This document shows positions 1 through 9,889 of a DNA stretch of 64,000 nucleotides, one piece after another (within the stretch, counting starts at the first letter, position 1; each line of letters opens with the position of its first letter). Location of the stretch: the NCBI RefSeq assembly GCF_037477895.1, contig NZ_CP132744.1, positions 2,046,001-2,110,000 of the forward strand, given 5' to 3'. A program made the translations under genes and the position numbers. This DNA is from Mycetohabitans endofungorum (lineage in GTDB: Bacteria; Pseudomonadota; Gammaproteobacteria; Burkholderiales; Burkholderiaceae). The notes under the pieces are model-generated. The model did not search any database and was not told where the DNA came from. It saw only the letters and a list, made by a program, of their open reading frames with translations.

Positions 1-506
1 GGGTTCTCGACGATGTCCAGCGGCGTGGCTTTCAGCCCCGCGTCCGCGCGCAGCTTCAACATGCCGAGCTTTTGCAACAACAGCAGCGCGCGCCCGCCAT
101 TGGTCGGGTCATTCGGCACCGTGATCCTCGCGCCACTGGGCAGGTCCTTTAGCGACTTGACCTTTTTCGAGTAGATGCCCATCGGAAACATCACGGTATC
201 GGCGACCTTGACAATCTTGTAGCGGCGATCCTTGACCTGCGCGTCGAGATAGGGCTGATGCTGGTAGCTGTTCGCGTCGAGATCACCGGCAGCGAGTGCG
301 GCATTCGGCTGCACGTAGTCGGAAAATTCAACGATCTGGAGGTTCAGCCCGTTCCTGGCTGCAACCTTCTTCACAACCTCGAGGATCTGCGCGTGCGGGC
401 CGCCGGTCACGCCCACCTTGATCCGGTCTTGCGCACGCGCGGCACCCATGAAGAACGCTGCGATCCCCAGTGCCGCAACTAGCTTGATCATGAAACGGCG
501 TTGCAT
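1..506 (-). CDS. metQ: Methionine ABC transporter substrate-binding protein MetQ (C-terminus outside window)
   Basis: Periplasmic D/L-methionine-binding protein of the MetNIQ importer. Only the first 168 codons are here because the gene runs off the left edge. The start at 506 gives an export signal (residues 1-26, hydrophobic core LVAALGIAAFFMG, AXA-type end ARAQ). The mature part reads DRIKVGVTGGPHAQILE and FSDYVQPNAALAAGDLDANSYQHQPYLD in succession, which is the NlpA/MetQ family pattern. No lipobox cysteine is seen at the signal end, so it may be a soluble periplasmic protein rather than a lipoprotein. It is the third gene of metN-metI-metQ, 89 bases after metI. Confidence 0.9.
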   Translation of the reverse strand, partial: MQRRFMIKLVAALGIAAFFMGAARAQDRIKVGVTGGPHAQILEVVKKVAARNGLNLQIVEFSDYVQPNAALAAGDLDANSYQHQPYLDAQVKDRRYKIVKVADTVMFPMGIYSKKVKSLKDLPSGARITVPNDPTNGGRALLLLQKLGMLKLRADAGLKATPLDIVEN

Positions 507-595
507 CGATTTTCCCTTTTTTCTGAGTCAGAATGGGACTTCTCACCCGGTGGCAGCACTTGCCGGCCAAGCCACGGCGCATCTGCGCCGTGCCG

Positions 596-1249
596 CTATT
601 TGTGGCTAAGCCGGCGCACCAGGTAATCGCCGAAGGACTGCACCAACTGCACGAAGACGATCAGCACGAGCACCACAGCGAGCATGACTTCGGGCAGGAA
701 GCGCTGATAGCCATAGCGGATACCCAGGTCGCCCAAGCCTCCGCCGCCGATCGCCCCCGCCATCGCCGAATAGCCAACCAGCGATACGAACGTCAACGTC
801 AAGCCCGCAACGATACCGGGCCAGGCCTCAGGCAACAAGACCTTGAACACGACCTGCGACGTGGTCGCCCCCATCGCCTGCGCGGCTTCTATCAGGCCAC
901 GATCTACCTCGCGCAGCGCGGTCTCGACCAGACGCGCAACAAACGGCGCGGCGGCGATCGTCAGCGGCACAACGGCGGCGGCGGTGCCAATCGACGAGCC
1001 GACCACCAAGCGGGTGAACGGAATAACCGCCACCAGCAGGATAATGAAGGGCGTGGAGCGCACCGCGTTGATCAGCATGCCGAGCACACGATTGAGGATT
1101 ACGTTCTGCAGCACGCCGCCACGCTCGCTCAAGTGCAGCAGCACGCCCAGCGGCAAGCCGATCACGCCGCCGATCGCCCCGGAAATGCCGACCATGATCA
1201 GCGTCTCCCAAAACGACTGCACGAACATGTCGAACATCTCAGTCCACAT
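596..1249 (-). CDS. metI: Methionine ABC transporter permease MetI
   Basis: Inner-membrane permease that forms the channel for methionine uptake with MetN and MetQ. The 217-residue length is normal for MetI. Five or so hydrophobic segments are visible, starting with [20 protein letters not shown]. The cytoplasmic EAA loop that docks on the ATPase is present as [20 protein letters not shown] around residue 140. The start overlaps the metN stop region by 11 bases, implying translational coupling. Confidence 0.95.
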   Translation of the reverse strand: MWTEMFDMFVQSFWETLIMVGISGAIGGVIGLPLGVLLHLSERGGVLQNVILNRVLGMLINAVRSTPFIILLVAVIPFTRLVVGSSIGTAAAVVPLTIAAAPFVARLVETALREVDRGLIEAAQAMGATTSQVVFKVLLPEAWPGIVAGLTLTFVSLVGYSAMAGAIGGGGLGDLGIRYGYQRFLPEVMLAVVLVLIVFVQLVQSFGDYLVRRLSHK

Positions 1250-2273
1250 AGTTCAACTCCTCCACGATGACGCCTTGCTCGCGCAGAAAAGCCATTGCCT
1301 TTCCGACATTGCCGGGTTCGCCGCTGGCAAGCACGGCAAGCGAGCCGAATGCCTGACCTTGGATCTCGTCGATCTGGCCATGCAGAATGCTGAAATCGAG
1401 CGCATATCGCCGAATCGTCTCAGATAATACCGGCTGTTCGACGCCTTGGCCCGAGAACGCGAGCCGTAGCAAATGGTCGCGCCCCGCCTCCAGCCGCTGC
1501 TGGACCCTGGCCTTGAGCGCAGGCGGCAATTCCTGCGCGATCACGTCGCCGATCAGCGCGCGCGTGACCTCGTGGTGCGGTTTCAGAAAGACGTCGATCA
1601 CGTTGCCCTGCTCGACCAAGCGCCCCGCGTCGAGTACCGCGACGCGATCGGCCACTTGCTTGACCACATCCATTTGGTGCGTGATCAAAACGACCGTCAA
1701 CCCCAATTCTCGATTGATCTGGCGCAGCAGTTCCAGTATCGAGCGCGTGGTTTCCGGGTCCAGCGCCGACGTCGCCTCGTCCGACAGCAATACCTTTGGC
1801 CGGCTCGCCAACGCCCGCGCAATACCGACACGTTGCTTCTGTCCACCGCTGATCTGCGCCGGATACCGGTCCCGCTGCGCGGACAATCCGACCAGCTCTA
1901 GCAACGGCAACACGACCTTGTCGATCTCCATGCGCCGCTTCCCCGCCAACTCCAGCGGCAACGCGACGTTGTCGTAGACCGTGCGCGAGGACAGTAGGTT
2001 GAAATGCTGGAAGATCATGCCGATTTCGCGCCGCGCCGCGCGCAGTCCATCGGCTGACAACGCGGTCAAGTCGCGACCGTCGACAATCACGCGGCCCTCG
2101 CTGGGTCGCGTCAACAGGTTGATGGTACGCACCAGCGTACTCTTGCCCGCGCCACTGCGTCCGATGATGCCGAACACTTGGCGCGGCGGCACCGTGAGCG
2201 TAACGTTGTGCAGCGCTTCCACCCACCCGCGGGGTCCGGGGAAGCGCTGCGAGATGTTGTGCAGTTCGATCAT
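1239..2273 (-). CDS. metN: Methionine ABC transporter ATP-binding protein MetN
   Basis: Cytoplasmic ATPase driving methionine import. The start at 2273 ([14 protein letters not shown]) gives 344 residues, normal for MetN; the longer frame upstream has no family similarity. Walker A is GRSGAGKST near residue 40, the ABC signature is SGGQKQR, and Walker B is [11 protein letters not shown]. After the nucleotide-binding domain comes a C-terminal extension of about 100 residues ([17 protein letters not shown]...) matching the NIL domain, which in E. coli MetN binds methionine and causes trans-inhibition. First gene of metNIQ, preceded by a leader with a hairpin. Confidence 0.95.
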   Translation of the reverse strand: MIELHNISQRFPGPRGWVEALHNVTLTVPPRQVFGIIGRSGAGKSTLVRTINLLTRPSEGRVIVDGRDLTALSADGLRAARREIGMIFQHFNLLSSRTVYDNVALPLELAGKRRMEIDKVVLPLLELVGLSAQRDRYPAQISGGQKQRVGIARALASRPKVLLSDEATSALDPETTRSILELLRQINRELGLTVVLITHQMDVVKQVADRVAVLDAGRLVEQGNVIDVFLKPHHEVTRALIGDVIAQELPPALKARVQQRLEAGRDHLLRLAFSGQGVEQPVLSETIRRYALDFSILHGQIDEIQGQAFGSLAVLASGEPGNVGKAMAFLREQGVIVEELNYVD

Positions 2274-2280
2274 GGAAAAT

Positions 2281-2341
2281 GAAAAAACGGCGGACGACCG
2301 TCTCGTTGCCACAGTCCGCCGCCGCAGTGACCCGTTTTTTC
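2281..2341 (-). terminator. Inverted repeat with T-tract in the metN leader (terminator or attenuator)
   Basis: On the minus strand the segment contains CGGCGGAC, an 18-base loop and GTCCGCCG, then TTTTTTC. An outer repeat also pairs GAAAAAACGG (2281-2290) with CCGTTTTTTC (2332-2341). The hairpin ends 8 bases before the metN start. It could end transcription coming from the deacetylase-like gene upstream, or act as an attenuator if the metNIQ promoter lies just above it (AT-rich GATAAAAT near 2350). Confidence 0.55.
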
Positions 2342-2534
2342 GACCGGCCATTTTATCAAACTGCCACATAGCTGGAAATAATTGTTTCTAGCCAATTTAT
2401 AACTTACAGAAATTAGATTCGCGCACCGATAGCCGTCACGCTACGACCGGGAGTGCGAGCATTAACGCGGCACTGCTCGTGCGCGGCGACGCGATCGTCA
2501 CTGTCAATCGTGCCCGACCCGCGGATGACAGGCG

Positions 2535-3458
2535 CTACAGATGGGCCAGCGCTTTCAGGTGCGCGACGGCACTGCGGCCGAGCGCCGATAGGCTGTAGCC
2601 GCCCTCCAAGCAGCTGACAATGCGCCCGTTCGCGTAACGCACAGCGACATCACGCACTTGCCGCGTGATCCATGCGTAGTCATCCTCGACCAACCCCATG
2701 TTGCCGAGTTCGTCCTCGCGGTGCGCGTCGAAGCCGGCCGATACGAATATCATCTGCGGTCGGAACGCACCAAGCCGTGGCAGCCAGATCAAGTCGATTG
2801 CCTCGCGCACCGCCATGCCCCGGGTGCGGGCCGGCATGGGCAAATTCACCATGTTCGGCGCCTGATTGTTAAAGCCACTGAACGGGTAGAAAGGATGCTG
2901 AAAGAAGCTGCACATCAACACCCGCTCGTCGCCAGCGAATGCCGCTTCGGTTCCGTTGCCATGATGGACGTCAAAGTCGATGATCGCCACGCGCGCCAGC
3001 CCATGCACGTCCAACGCATGACGCGCCGCGATCGCGACATTGTTGAAGAAGCAAAAACCCATTGCCCGAGCCGGTTCGGCATGGTGGCCGGGCGGGCGCA
3101 CGCTGCAAAAAGCATTGTCGTAGCGGCCCGCAATGACCGCATCCGTGGCCGCCACCGACGCGCCGGCGGCGCGCAGCGCCGCCCGCCAGCTATGAGGATT
3201 CATCTGCGTATCGGCATCGATTTCCGCGTAGCCCTGCTCAGGTGCGGTGTCACGCACGAAATCGATGTGCGCGCGCGTATGGACCCGCGCAAGCGACGCT
3301 GCGTCCGCCAATGGAGCCAACTCGTGATGGATCAGCGGATCGATGCCATTGGCAATCAGCTGATCCTCGATCGCGGACAAGCGCGCCGGGCATTCCGGAT
3401 GCCCCTGCCCCATTTCGTGCAGCCGGCACTCCGGGTGGGTGAAGAAACCTGTTGCCAT
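2535..3458 (-). CDS. Histone deacetylase family protein (acetylpolyamine amidohydrolase-like)
   Basis: Zinc-dependent deacetylase of the arginase/HDAC fold. The start at 3458 (MATGFFTHPECRLHEMG) gives 307 residues, typical of bacterial class II-like members; the longer frame is not family-like. Active-site motifs are intact: RPPGHHAEP with the tandem histidines, FFNNVAIAA, the zinc ligands in IDFDVHHGNGTE, and SAGFDAHREDELGNM. The physiological substrate (acetylpolyamine, acetyl-lysine or another amide) cannot be read from sequence. It is transcribed toward metN with 261 bases between them, and diverges from mltB. Confidence 0.9.
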   Translation of the reverse strand: MATGFFTHPECRLHEMGQGHPECPARLSAIEDQLIANGIDPLIHHELAPLADAASLARVHTRAHIDFVRDTAPEQGYAEIDADTQMNPHSWRAALRAAGASVAATDAVIAGRYDNAFCSVRPPGHHAEPARAMGFCFFNNVAIAARHALDVHGLARVAIIDFDVHHGNGTEAAFAGDERVLMCSFFQHPFYPFSGFNNQAPNMVNLPMPARTRGMAVREAIDLIWLPRLGAFRPQMIFVSAGFDAHREDELGNMGLVEDDYAWITRQVRDVAVRYANGRIVSCLEGGYSLSALGRSAVAHLKALAHL

Positions 3459-3752
3459 CGCAATATGGTCGGTTGGGTAACAAACGCGCCCGTGACGCGC
3501 CACCTCTTTATGGGTCCCGGCCACCGCATGCGGCGACCCTTTGATTAAATTACCACACCACCCTCGGTTATACTGCGTTGACCCTATCCACCCGGCGTGC
3601 CGCCCTTTGCGCATCGGCGCATTGTCTGGGCAACACCAACGCACTGCCGTATTCGTTCGCCGCTTTACTTGTCACGCCTTGCCATGACCGTCTTGTTCGA
3701 CCTACTGTCGTGCCACCGTTGTCCCCGTTTTCAATCGAGACCTAACCGCGTA

Positions 3753-4946
3753 ATGACCCGCGGGACACAGGCGGTGCTGTTCATGCTCGCCACCGCGCAT
3801 GGCGCGGCGCTCGCCGCGCCGATCAGCACGGCGCCGAGCGGCTCCCGCCCGATGATCGTCGCCCAGGCGCAACCGGAGACGCCGGTGCCGCCAGGCCAGA
3901 CGTTCGAGGAGGAAATCGTGCCGCAGCGCTATGCGGCCAATCCGAATGTCGATGCGTTCATCAACGACATGGTCGCCCGGTACGATTTCGATTCGAAGGC
4001 GCTGCACGCGCTGTTCAACCAAGCCGTGTATTCGAAAACCGCGGTCAAGCTGGTACTTCCCGCTCCAACGCCAACACTCAAGAATTGGCAGGCATACCAG
4101 GCACGCTTCATTGAACCGGTGCGCATCAACGCGGGTGTGGAGTTCTGGCAACAGAATAAGGCGGTGCTGCAACAAGCTAGCGAACAATTCGGCGTGCCGC
4201 CGGAAGTGATCGTCGGCATCATTGGCGTCGAAACATTGTATGGCCGGTACATGGGCAACTTCCGCGTGCTCGACGCGCTGACCACCCTCGCGTTCGATTA
4301 TCCAGACACGTCCAATCGCACGCAACGCATGGCGCTGTTCCGCAAGAACCTAGAGGACTTCCTGGTCTGGACCCGCAGTGCCGGCATCGAGCCGACCACG
4401 GTGCTGGGCTCCTACACGGGCGCAATCGGCATCCCGCAGTTCCTGCCGAGCAGCATCATCGAATACGCGCTCGATTACGAGGGCAATCACCGTATCGACT
4501 TGCGCAACAGCCCGGCCGATGCAATCGGCAGCGTCGCCAACTATCTGAAGCAGCACGGCTGGGAAAGCGGCCGGCCGGTCGTATGGCACATTCGCGCGGA
4601 TGCCGGCAGCATTGGCATTGCGCAGGCCGCCGCGCACGGGCAGGCCGAACCTCGCTGGGCGCTGCAACAACTGTTGCGCGCCGGCATGCTACTCGATGAA
4701 CGCGGCGTCGATACGGCAAGCGAAGCCGGAACACCTGTGACCGTGGTCGAACTGCCCACCCCCGGACAACCCCCGCAGTACATGCTCGGGTTAAGAAATT
4801 TCTACGTGTTGACCCGTTACAATCGCAGCTTCTTTTATGCACTGGCGGTGTATCAACTGGGCGAACGGGTCAAGGCGCAGATGCAAGCCCTTTCCGCGAC
4901 ACCGCCTCGGCCGGCAGCACCCGCCGCGCCGTCCGCGCTGCAGTAG
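3753..4946 (+). CDS. mltB: Lytic murein transglycosylase B
   Basis: Cleaves the MurNAc-GlcNAc bond of peptidoglycan, leaving 1,6-anhydro ends. The chosen start at 3753 gives a signal peptide (MTRGTQAVLFMLATAHGAALA, residues 1-21) and 397 residues. No lipobox is evident, so it may be a soluble SltB-like form. The catalytic glutamate lies in GVETLYGRYMGNFRVLDAL; YTGAIGIPQFLPSSI and DAIGSVANYLKQHGW are the substrate-groove motifs of the SLT_2 domain. Upstream in-frame ATGs exist but would bury the signal peptide. Convergent with cysM, three bases between stops. Confidence 0.9.
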   Translation: MTRGTQAVLFMLATAHGAALAAPISTAPSGSRPMIVAQAQPETPVPPGQTFEEEIVPQRYAANPNVDAFINDMVARYDFDSKALHALFNQAVYSKTAVKLVLPAPTPTLKNWQAYQARFIEPVRINAGVEFWQQNKAVLQQASEQFGVPPEVIVGIIGVETLYGRYMGNFRVLDALTTLAFDYPDTSNRTQRMALFRKNLEDFLVWTRSAGIEPTTVLGSYTGAIGIPQFLPSSIIEYALDYEGNHRIDLRNSPADAIGSVANYLKQHGWESGRPVVWHIRADAGSIGIAQAAAHGQAEPRWALQQLLRAGMLLDERGVDTASEAGTPVTVVELPTPGQPPQYMLGLRNFYVLTRYNRSFFYALAVYQLGERVKAQMQALSATPPRPAAPAAPSALQ

Positions 4947-4949
4947 CGG

Positions 4950-5852
4950 TTACGCGGAGAACACGCCTGTCGACAGGTACCGGTCGCCACGGTCGCAAAC
5001 GATGAACACGATAGTAGCGTTCTGCGTTTGCCGCGCGATGCGCAACGCAACCTCGCAGGCCCCACCGGACGAAATGCCGCAGAAAATGCCTTCGACGGCG
5101 GCCAACCGGCGCGCCATCGCCTCCGATGCCGGCTGGCTCACGTGCTCGATGCGGTCCACGCGCGCGCGGTCGAAGATCTTCGGTAGATACGCGTCCGGCC
5201 ACTTGCGAATGCCCGGGATACGGGAACCCTCGTCCGGTTGTGCGCCGATGATTTCGATGCGCGTGTTCTGCTCCTTTAGGTATTGCGACACGCCCATGAT
5301 CGTGCCGGTGGTGCCCATAGACGAAACGAAATGCGTGACACGCCCATCAGTATCACGCCAGATCTCTGGCCCGGTACCCTCGTAGTGTGCAGCCGGGTTA
5401 TCCGGGTTGGCGAATTGGTCGAGTATCACGCCCTTGCCGTCGCGCTGCATTTGCTCGGCCAGGTCGCGTGCATACTCCATGCCGCCTTTGACCGGCGTCA
5501 GCACGATCTGCGCGCCATACGCGGCCATGCTCTGCTGGCGCTCGACCGACAGATCCTCTGGCATCAACAGCACCATCTTGTAGCCTCGGATCGCTGCCGC
5601 CATCGCCAGCGCAATGCCCGTATTGCCGCTGGTCGCCTCGATCAGCGTATCTCCTGGTTTGATGCGACCGCGTTGCTCAGCCTTGCTGATCATTGACAGC
5701 GCGGGACGGTCCTTCACTGATCCGGCCGGATTGTTTCCCTCGAGCTTAGCCAGAATCACATTGCCCCGGCTGTGGATGTCATCTTCAGGCAGCCTGACCA
5801 GTTGAACTAGCGGCGTGTTGCCGATTGTGTCTTGAATTGTTTTATAAGCCAT
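4950..5852 (-). CDS. cysM: Cysteine synthase B (O-acetylserine sulfhydrylase)
   Basis: PLP enzyme joining O-acetylserine with sulfide or thiosulfate. The start at 5852 (MAYKTIQDTIGNTPLVQL) gives 300 residues, the normal CysM length. The Schiff-base lysine is Lys47 in NPAGSVKDRPA. The substrate loop TSGNTGIALA and the phosphate loop GISSGGACEVAL are both intact. The short N-terminus and the sequence LVRLPEDDIHSRGNVILAKLEG fit CysM rather than CysK. Monocistronic by position, or co-transcribed with the ComEA-like gene 87 bases upstream. Confidence 0.93.
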   Translation of the reverse strand: MAYKTIQDTIGNTPLVQLVRLPEDDIHSRGNVILAKLEGNNPAGSVKDRPALSMISKAEQRGRIKPGDTLIEATSGNTGIALAMAAAIRGYKMVLLMPEDLSVERQQSMAAYGAQIVLTPVKGGMEYARDLAEQMQRDGKGVILDQFANPDNPAAHYEGTGPEIWRDTDGRVTHFVSSMGTTGTIMGVSQYLKEQNTRIEIIGAQPDEGSRIPGIRKWPDAYLPKIFDRARVDRIEHVSQPASEAMARRLAAVEGIFCGISSGGACEVALRIARQTQNATIVFIVCDRGDRYLSTGVFSA

Positions 5853-5939
5853 GGCTGCCCTTGCCCGGGAAAGGTCGCAACTTTTTATTGTAAAGCGGAA
5901 CCGCGCACGCGCGCTCGCGCACCGTTGCCGCAATGCGGG

Positions 5940-6269
5940 TTACCGCACGCTCGCGGCTGCGGGCGCGCAGTGCTGTTCCGGCGACGCAGCATCGAAAACC
6001 AGGCCCTGTGCCTGCCACTTCGCCACCGACTTCGCACCCACGCGCTTGACGCGTCGCACGAGATCGTTCGCGCTACTGAACGGGCCCTGCGCGTCCCGAG
6101 CTTCGATGATTGCCTGCGCAGTGGATGGACCGATCCCGCGGATCGTCTGCAGCATCGCATCATCCGCAGCGTTGATCTGCACGCGTGGCGACGCCGCGGC
6201 CAAGCCCGCGGTCAGCCACAGCACCACCGCCATGCGCGGCGCGTTCAGCGTATTGAGCAGCGTACCCAT
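5940..6269 (-). CDS. ComEA-like helix-hairpin-helix protein
   Basis: A small exported protein with a DNA-binding helix-hairpin-helix module. The start at 6269 follows GGGAG and gives 109 residues with an N-terminal hydrophobic signal or anchor (MAVVLWLTAGLAAASP). The core VQINAADDAMLQTIRGIGPSTAQAIIEARDAQGPF (residues about 30-65) is the ComEA repeat, with the conserved GIGPSTAQAI hairpin. In competent bacteria such proteins bind incoming DNA in the periplasm. Whether this organism is competent cannot be judged here. It follows hldD on the same strand. Confidence 0.8.
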   Translation of the reverse strand: MGTLLNTLNAPRMAVVLWLTAGLAAASPRVQINAADDAMLQTIRGIGPSTAQAIIEARDAQGPFSSANDLVRRVKRVGAKSVAKWQAQGLVFDAASPEQHCAPAAASVR

Positions 6270-6349
6270 CGAATCTCCCAACGAACTCGCACCGGCGGCC
6301 ATCGCCGACACAGGATGCTAGTCTACGAAGGACGAGGGTGCCGCCGCAG

Positions 6350-7336
6350 TCAGCCGTTCAGCCAACGCACGTAGCGCGCCACGCCTTCCTGCACGGTCAG
6401 GAACGGAGCCTCATAGCCGGCGGCGCGCAGCTTGGTGAGATCGGCCTGTGTGAAGCACTGGTACTTGCCGCGCAGCGCGTCCGGAAATGCGATGTACTCG
6501 AGCGTGCCGTTCATGACCAGTTCAGAAAGCGGCAACGCCGGCTTGCCATCGAGTTCGCGTAACGTGTTCACGACAGTCATCGCGATATCGTTGAACGGTT
6601 GTGCACGGCCCGTACCAAGATTGAAAATGCCCGACTTGTCCGGGTGATCGAAGAAAAACAGGTTCACCTTGACCACATCTTCGACGGACACGAAATCCCG
6701 CGTCTGCTCGCCAGCCGCATAGCCGTTGTATTCGCCAAATAGCTTGACGTGGCGTTGCGCACGGAACTCGTTGAAGTTGTGGAATGCCACCGACGCCATA
6801 CGCCCCTTGTGCGTCTCGCGAGGACCATAGACGTTAAAATAGCGAAAGCCCACGATCTGGCTTGCTGCGTCGGGCAGCATGCGCCGCACGACCTGGTCGA
6901 ACAGAAACTTCGAGTAGCCGTAGACGTTCAACGGACTTTCCGAACCCCGCTCCTCGACAAACGTCGTCGAGCCGCCGTAGATCGCCGCGGACGACGCGTA
7001 CAGGAACTGGGCACGCTGCGCGACGCAGGCTTCCAGCACCGCGCGGCTGTACGTGAAATTGTTGTCCATCATGTAGCGCCCGTCCGTTTCCATCGTGTCG
7101 GAGCAGGCACCTTCGTGAAATACTGCACGCACCTTGCCGAAGTTATGACGGCGCAAGCGCTCGACAAACTCGCGCTTGTCGATGTAGTCGTCGATCTCGC
7201 AATCGACGAGGTTGCGGAACTTGTCCGAGCGTGTCAGGTTGTCGACAGCGATGATCCGGCGTTCGCCGCGCTCGTTCAATCCCTTGACGATGTTACTGCC
7301 AATGAAGCCGGCCGCGCCGGTAACGATGATGGTCAT
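6350..7336 (-). CDS. hldD: ADP-L-glycero-D-manno-heptose-6-epimerase
   Basis: Last enzyme of ADP-heptose synthesis for the LPS inner core, inverting C6 of ADP-D-glycero-D-manno-heptose. It is an SDR-type NADP enzyme: the N-terminal Rossmann motif is [10 protein letters not shown] and the catalytic YGYSK tyrosine/lysine pair is near residue 140. The length of 328 is normal. It follows rfaE (kinase) and ugd on the same strand, forming a surface-sugar operon. Confidence 0.95.
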   Translation of the reverse strand: MTIIVTGAAGFIGSNIVKGLNERGERRIIAVDNLTRSDKFRNLVDCEIDDYIDKREFVERLRRHNFGKVRAVFHEGACSDTMETDGRYMMDNNFTYSRAVLEACVAQRAQFLYASSAAIYGGSTTFVEERGSESPLNVYGYSKFLFDQVVRRMLPDAASQIVGFRYFNVYGPRETHKGRMASVAFHNFNEFRAQRHVKLFGEYNGYAAGEQTRDFVSVEDVVKVNLFFFDHPDKSGIFNLGTGRAQPFNDIAMTVVNTLRELDGKPALPLSELVMNGTLEYIAFPDALRGKYQCFTQADLTKLRAAGYEAPFLTVQEGVARYVRWLNG

Positions 7337-7378
7337 AAATTGCGCATCCGTGGAATAAGTTCAGGCACGTGCCGCACA

Positions 7379-8413
7379 TCAGGCCGATGCCGGCGGGTCG
7401 GGGAACAGTTCGTCGTAGCTCACGATCGCGGTACCGAGCTTGCCGACCACGACGCCGGCGGCGCGATTCGCCTGACGAACCGCCTCAGCAAGCGGCACGC
7501 CGGCACCGAGCATGGTCGCCAGCGTCGCGATGACCGTATCGCCTGCGCCCGACACATCATACACTTCGCGTGCAAGCGCCGACTCGTGCAACATGCCGGC
7601 ATCGGTGAATAGCGTCATGCCTTCCTCCGAACGGGTCAGCAGCAATGCGCAGAACTGCAGCGAGGCGCGCAATGCCTCCACGCGCGCATGCAGGTCCGCC
7701 TCGGACTTCCAGTGGCCGACGACCTCAATCAACTCCGCCCGGTTCGGCGTGATCAGCGTCGCACCGCGGTAGCGCTCCCAGTCATCCCCCTTCGGGTCAA
7801 CCAGCACGGGCTTGCCAGCCGCCTGCGCGGCCTCGATCATCCGCCTCACGTGCGTCAGGCCACCTTTCGCGTAGTCGGACAACAACACAACATCATGGTC
7901 GGGCAGCAGCGTCTCGAACTTCGCCAGCCCGGCCAGCAATACCTCGTGCGCCGGCGTCTTTTCGAAATCGATCCGCAGCAATTGTTGCTGGCGCGACAAG
8001 ATGCGCAGCTTGATCGTCGTCGGCAATGCAGGATCGCGCTCCAGGTGCGCGTTCACGCTGCTCTGGCCGAGCAGCTCGACGATACGCTCGCCCGGCTCAT
8101 CATGTCCCACCACGCACAGCAGTCCCGCCTGGGCGCCCAGCGCCGATACGTTGCGCGCGACGTTGGCGGCGCCGCCCAGACGATCCTCAGTGCGCTGCAC
8201 GTGGACAACGGGCACCGGCGCCTCCGGCGAGATCCGCGTGACATCGCCGAACCAATAGCGATCCAGCATCACGTCGCCGACGACCAGCACGCGCGAAGTA
8301 GCAAGCTGTGGCCGCTGCACGGTCGGCACCTGTTGCAACGCGCTCGCCGCGTCGGCGGTGGCCGCTTCGCTCGCGGCATGCAGCGCCAAACGCGAAATCG
8401 GCCTGTCAGACAC
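7379..8413 (-). CDS. rfaE: D-glycero-beta-D-manno-heptose-7-phosphate kinase (HldA/RfaE domain I)
   Basis: PfkB-family kinase that phosphorylates heptose 7-phosphate at C1 in the ADP-heptose pathway. Only the kinase domain is present (344 residues); the nucleotidyltransferase domain fused to it in E. coli HldE is absent, as is usual in Burkholderiaceae. Motifs are [24 protein letters not shown] and the PfkB signature [15 protein letters not shown] chose the GTG at 8413: it has GAGGT five bases upstream and overlaps the ugd stop by eight bases. ATG at 8437 is an alternative start. Confidence 0.9.
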   Translation of the reverse strand: MSDRPISRLALHAASEAATADAASALQQVPTVQRPQLATSRVLVVGDVMLDRYWFGDVTRISPEAPVPVVHVQRTEDRLGGAANVARNVSALGAQAGLLCVVGHDEPGERIVELLGQSSVNAHLERDPALPTTIKLRILSRQQQLLRIDFEKTPAHEVLLAGLAKFETLLPDHDVVLLSDYAKGGLTHVRRMIEAAQAAGKPVLVDPKGDDWERYRGATLITPNRAELIEVVGHWKSEADLHARVEALRASLQFCALLLTRSEEGMTLFTDAGMLHESALAREVYDVSGAGDTVIATLATMLGAGVPLAEAVRQANRAAGVVVGKLGTAIVSYDELFPDPPASA

Positions 8414-9806
8414 GCTGCACCTCACTGAGCATCGCATTGGCCGGCGCCGTACCGCGGCCAATCGCGTAGTATTCGATGCCAAACTCGGCCATCGCATTGG
8501 GCTCGTACAAGTTGCGCCCGTCGAACACCAGCGGCGCCTTCAGCGCACGCTTGAGCGCGTTGAAATCCGGACTCTTGAACGCCTTCCACTCGGTCATGAT
8601 TGCCAGTGCGTCCGCGCCGTGCACCGCCTCGGCCTGCGTGGGAACGAACGACAGCCGCGCCTGCGCTTGCGGCTCATCGCGCAGATCCAACGCCAACACC
8701 CGCCGCGCCTCCTGCATCGCCACCGGATCGTACGCACGCACCGTCGCCCCGCGCCTGAGCAGTGCCATGATCAACGTGCGGCTCGGCGCCTCGCGCATGT
8801 CATCCGTATTCGGCTTGAACGCCAGCCCCCACACCGCCACCGTGCGCCCGCTCAAGTCCTGTCCCAGCCGCGCCGTGATCTTGTCCACCAGCACGCTCTT
8901 TTGCGCGTCGTTCACCGCCTCCACCGCCTCCAGGATCCGTAGCGTGCGCCCATACTCGTGCGCCGTACGCATCAGCGCCTGCACGTCCTTTGGAAAGCAA
9001 GAGCCGCCGTAGCCCGCCCCCGCGTACAAAAAGCTGTAGCCGATGCGTGGGTCCGAGCCGATCCCCCGGCGCACCGCCTCGATGTCCGCCCCCACCCGGT
9101 CCGCCAAGTTCGCCAACTCGTTCATGAACGAGATCCGCGTGGCCAGCATCGCGTTGGCCGCATACTTGGTGAACTCCGCTGAGCGAACGTCCATGTACAT
9201 CGTGCGCTCGTGGTTCCGGTTGAACGGCTTGTACAGCCGCTTCATCTGCTCGCGCGCGTACTTGCCGGCCTCGTCGTCGTCGCTGCCGATCACGATCCGG
9301 TCAGGACGCATGAAATCGTCCACCGCCGCGCCTTCCTTCAAAAACTCCGGATTCGACACCACCGAGAAACCATGCCCCGCCCCGCGCCGCGCCAACTCCT
9401 CGGCCACGGCCGCGCCCACTCGCTCGGCCGTGCCCACTGGCACCGTCGACTTGTCCACGATCACCTTGAAGCCCTGCATGTGCCGGCCAATATTGCGTGC
9501 CGCCGCCAGCACGTACTGTAGGTCCGCCGAGCCATCCTCGTCCGGCGGCGTGCCCACCGCGATGAACTGCACATCCCCGTGCGCCACGCTCGCTTCCACC
9601 TGCGTGGAGAACTGCAACCGCCCCGCCGCGCGGTTGCGATCGATCAGCTCCTTGAGCCCCGGCTCGTGGATCGGCACGCCCCCGCCATTCAAAGTCTCAA
9701 TCTTGCGCGGATCCACGTCCAGGCAGAACACGTCGTTACCCAACTCCGCCAGGCATGCGCCAGTGACCAGGCCAACATAGCCTGTGCCGATAATGGTGAT
9801 TTTCAT
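8406..9806 (-). CDS. ugd: UDP-glucose 6-dehydrogenase
   Basis: Oxidises UDP-glucose to UDP-glucuronate with two NAD, feeding exopolysaccharide and (via Ara4N) lipid A modification. The 466-residue protein opens with the Rossmann motif [17 protein letters not shown]. The catalytic cysteine is in [14 protein letters not shown], and [15 protein letters not shown] marks the C-terminal UDP-binding domain. It overlaps the rfaE start, so ugd, rfaE and hldD are probably translated from one message. Confidence 0.95.
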   Translation of the reverse strand: MKITIIGTGYVGLVTGACLAELGNDVFCLDVDPRKIETLNGGGVPIHEPGLKELIDRNRAAGRLQFSTQVEASVAHGDVQFIAVGTPPDEDGSADLQYVLAAARNIGRHMQGFKVIVDKSTVPVGTAERVGAAVAEELARRGAGHGFSVVSNPEFLKEGAAVDDFMRPDRIVIGSDDDEAGKYAREQMKRLYKPFNRNHERTMYMDVRSAEFTKYAANAMLATRISFMNELANLADRVGADIEAVRRGIGSDPRIGYSFLYAGAGYGGSCFPKDVQALMRTAHEYGRTLRILEAVEAVNDAQKSVLVDKITARLGQDLSGRTVAVWGLAFKPNTDDMREAPSRTLIMALLRRGATVRAYDPVAMQEARRVLALDLRDEPQAQARLSFVPTQAEAVHGADALAIMTEWKAFKSPDFNALKRALKAPLVFDGRNLYEPNAMAEFGIEYYAIGRGTAPANAMLSEVQRV

Positions 9807-9889
9807 GCTTATTTAAATCCGATGAGGTTCACGGTCCTTTTCCAGGACCGCGCGCAGCACGCCGATCACAATCGGCGTGTCGTGCACCG

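Noticed and set aside
533..1270. Long open frame on the plus strand opposite metI
   Set aside because: Antisense shadow of metI: Arg/Gln/His-rich composition, no family similarity, and the opposite strand encodes a complete permease.
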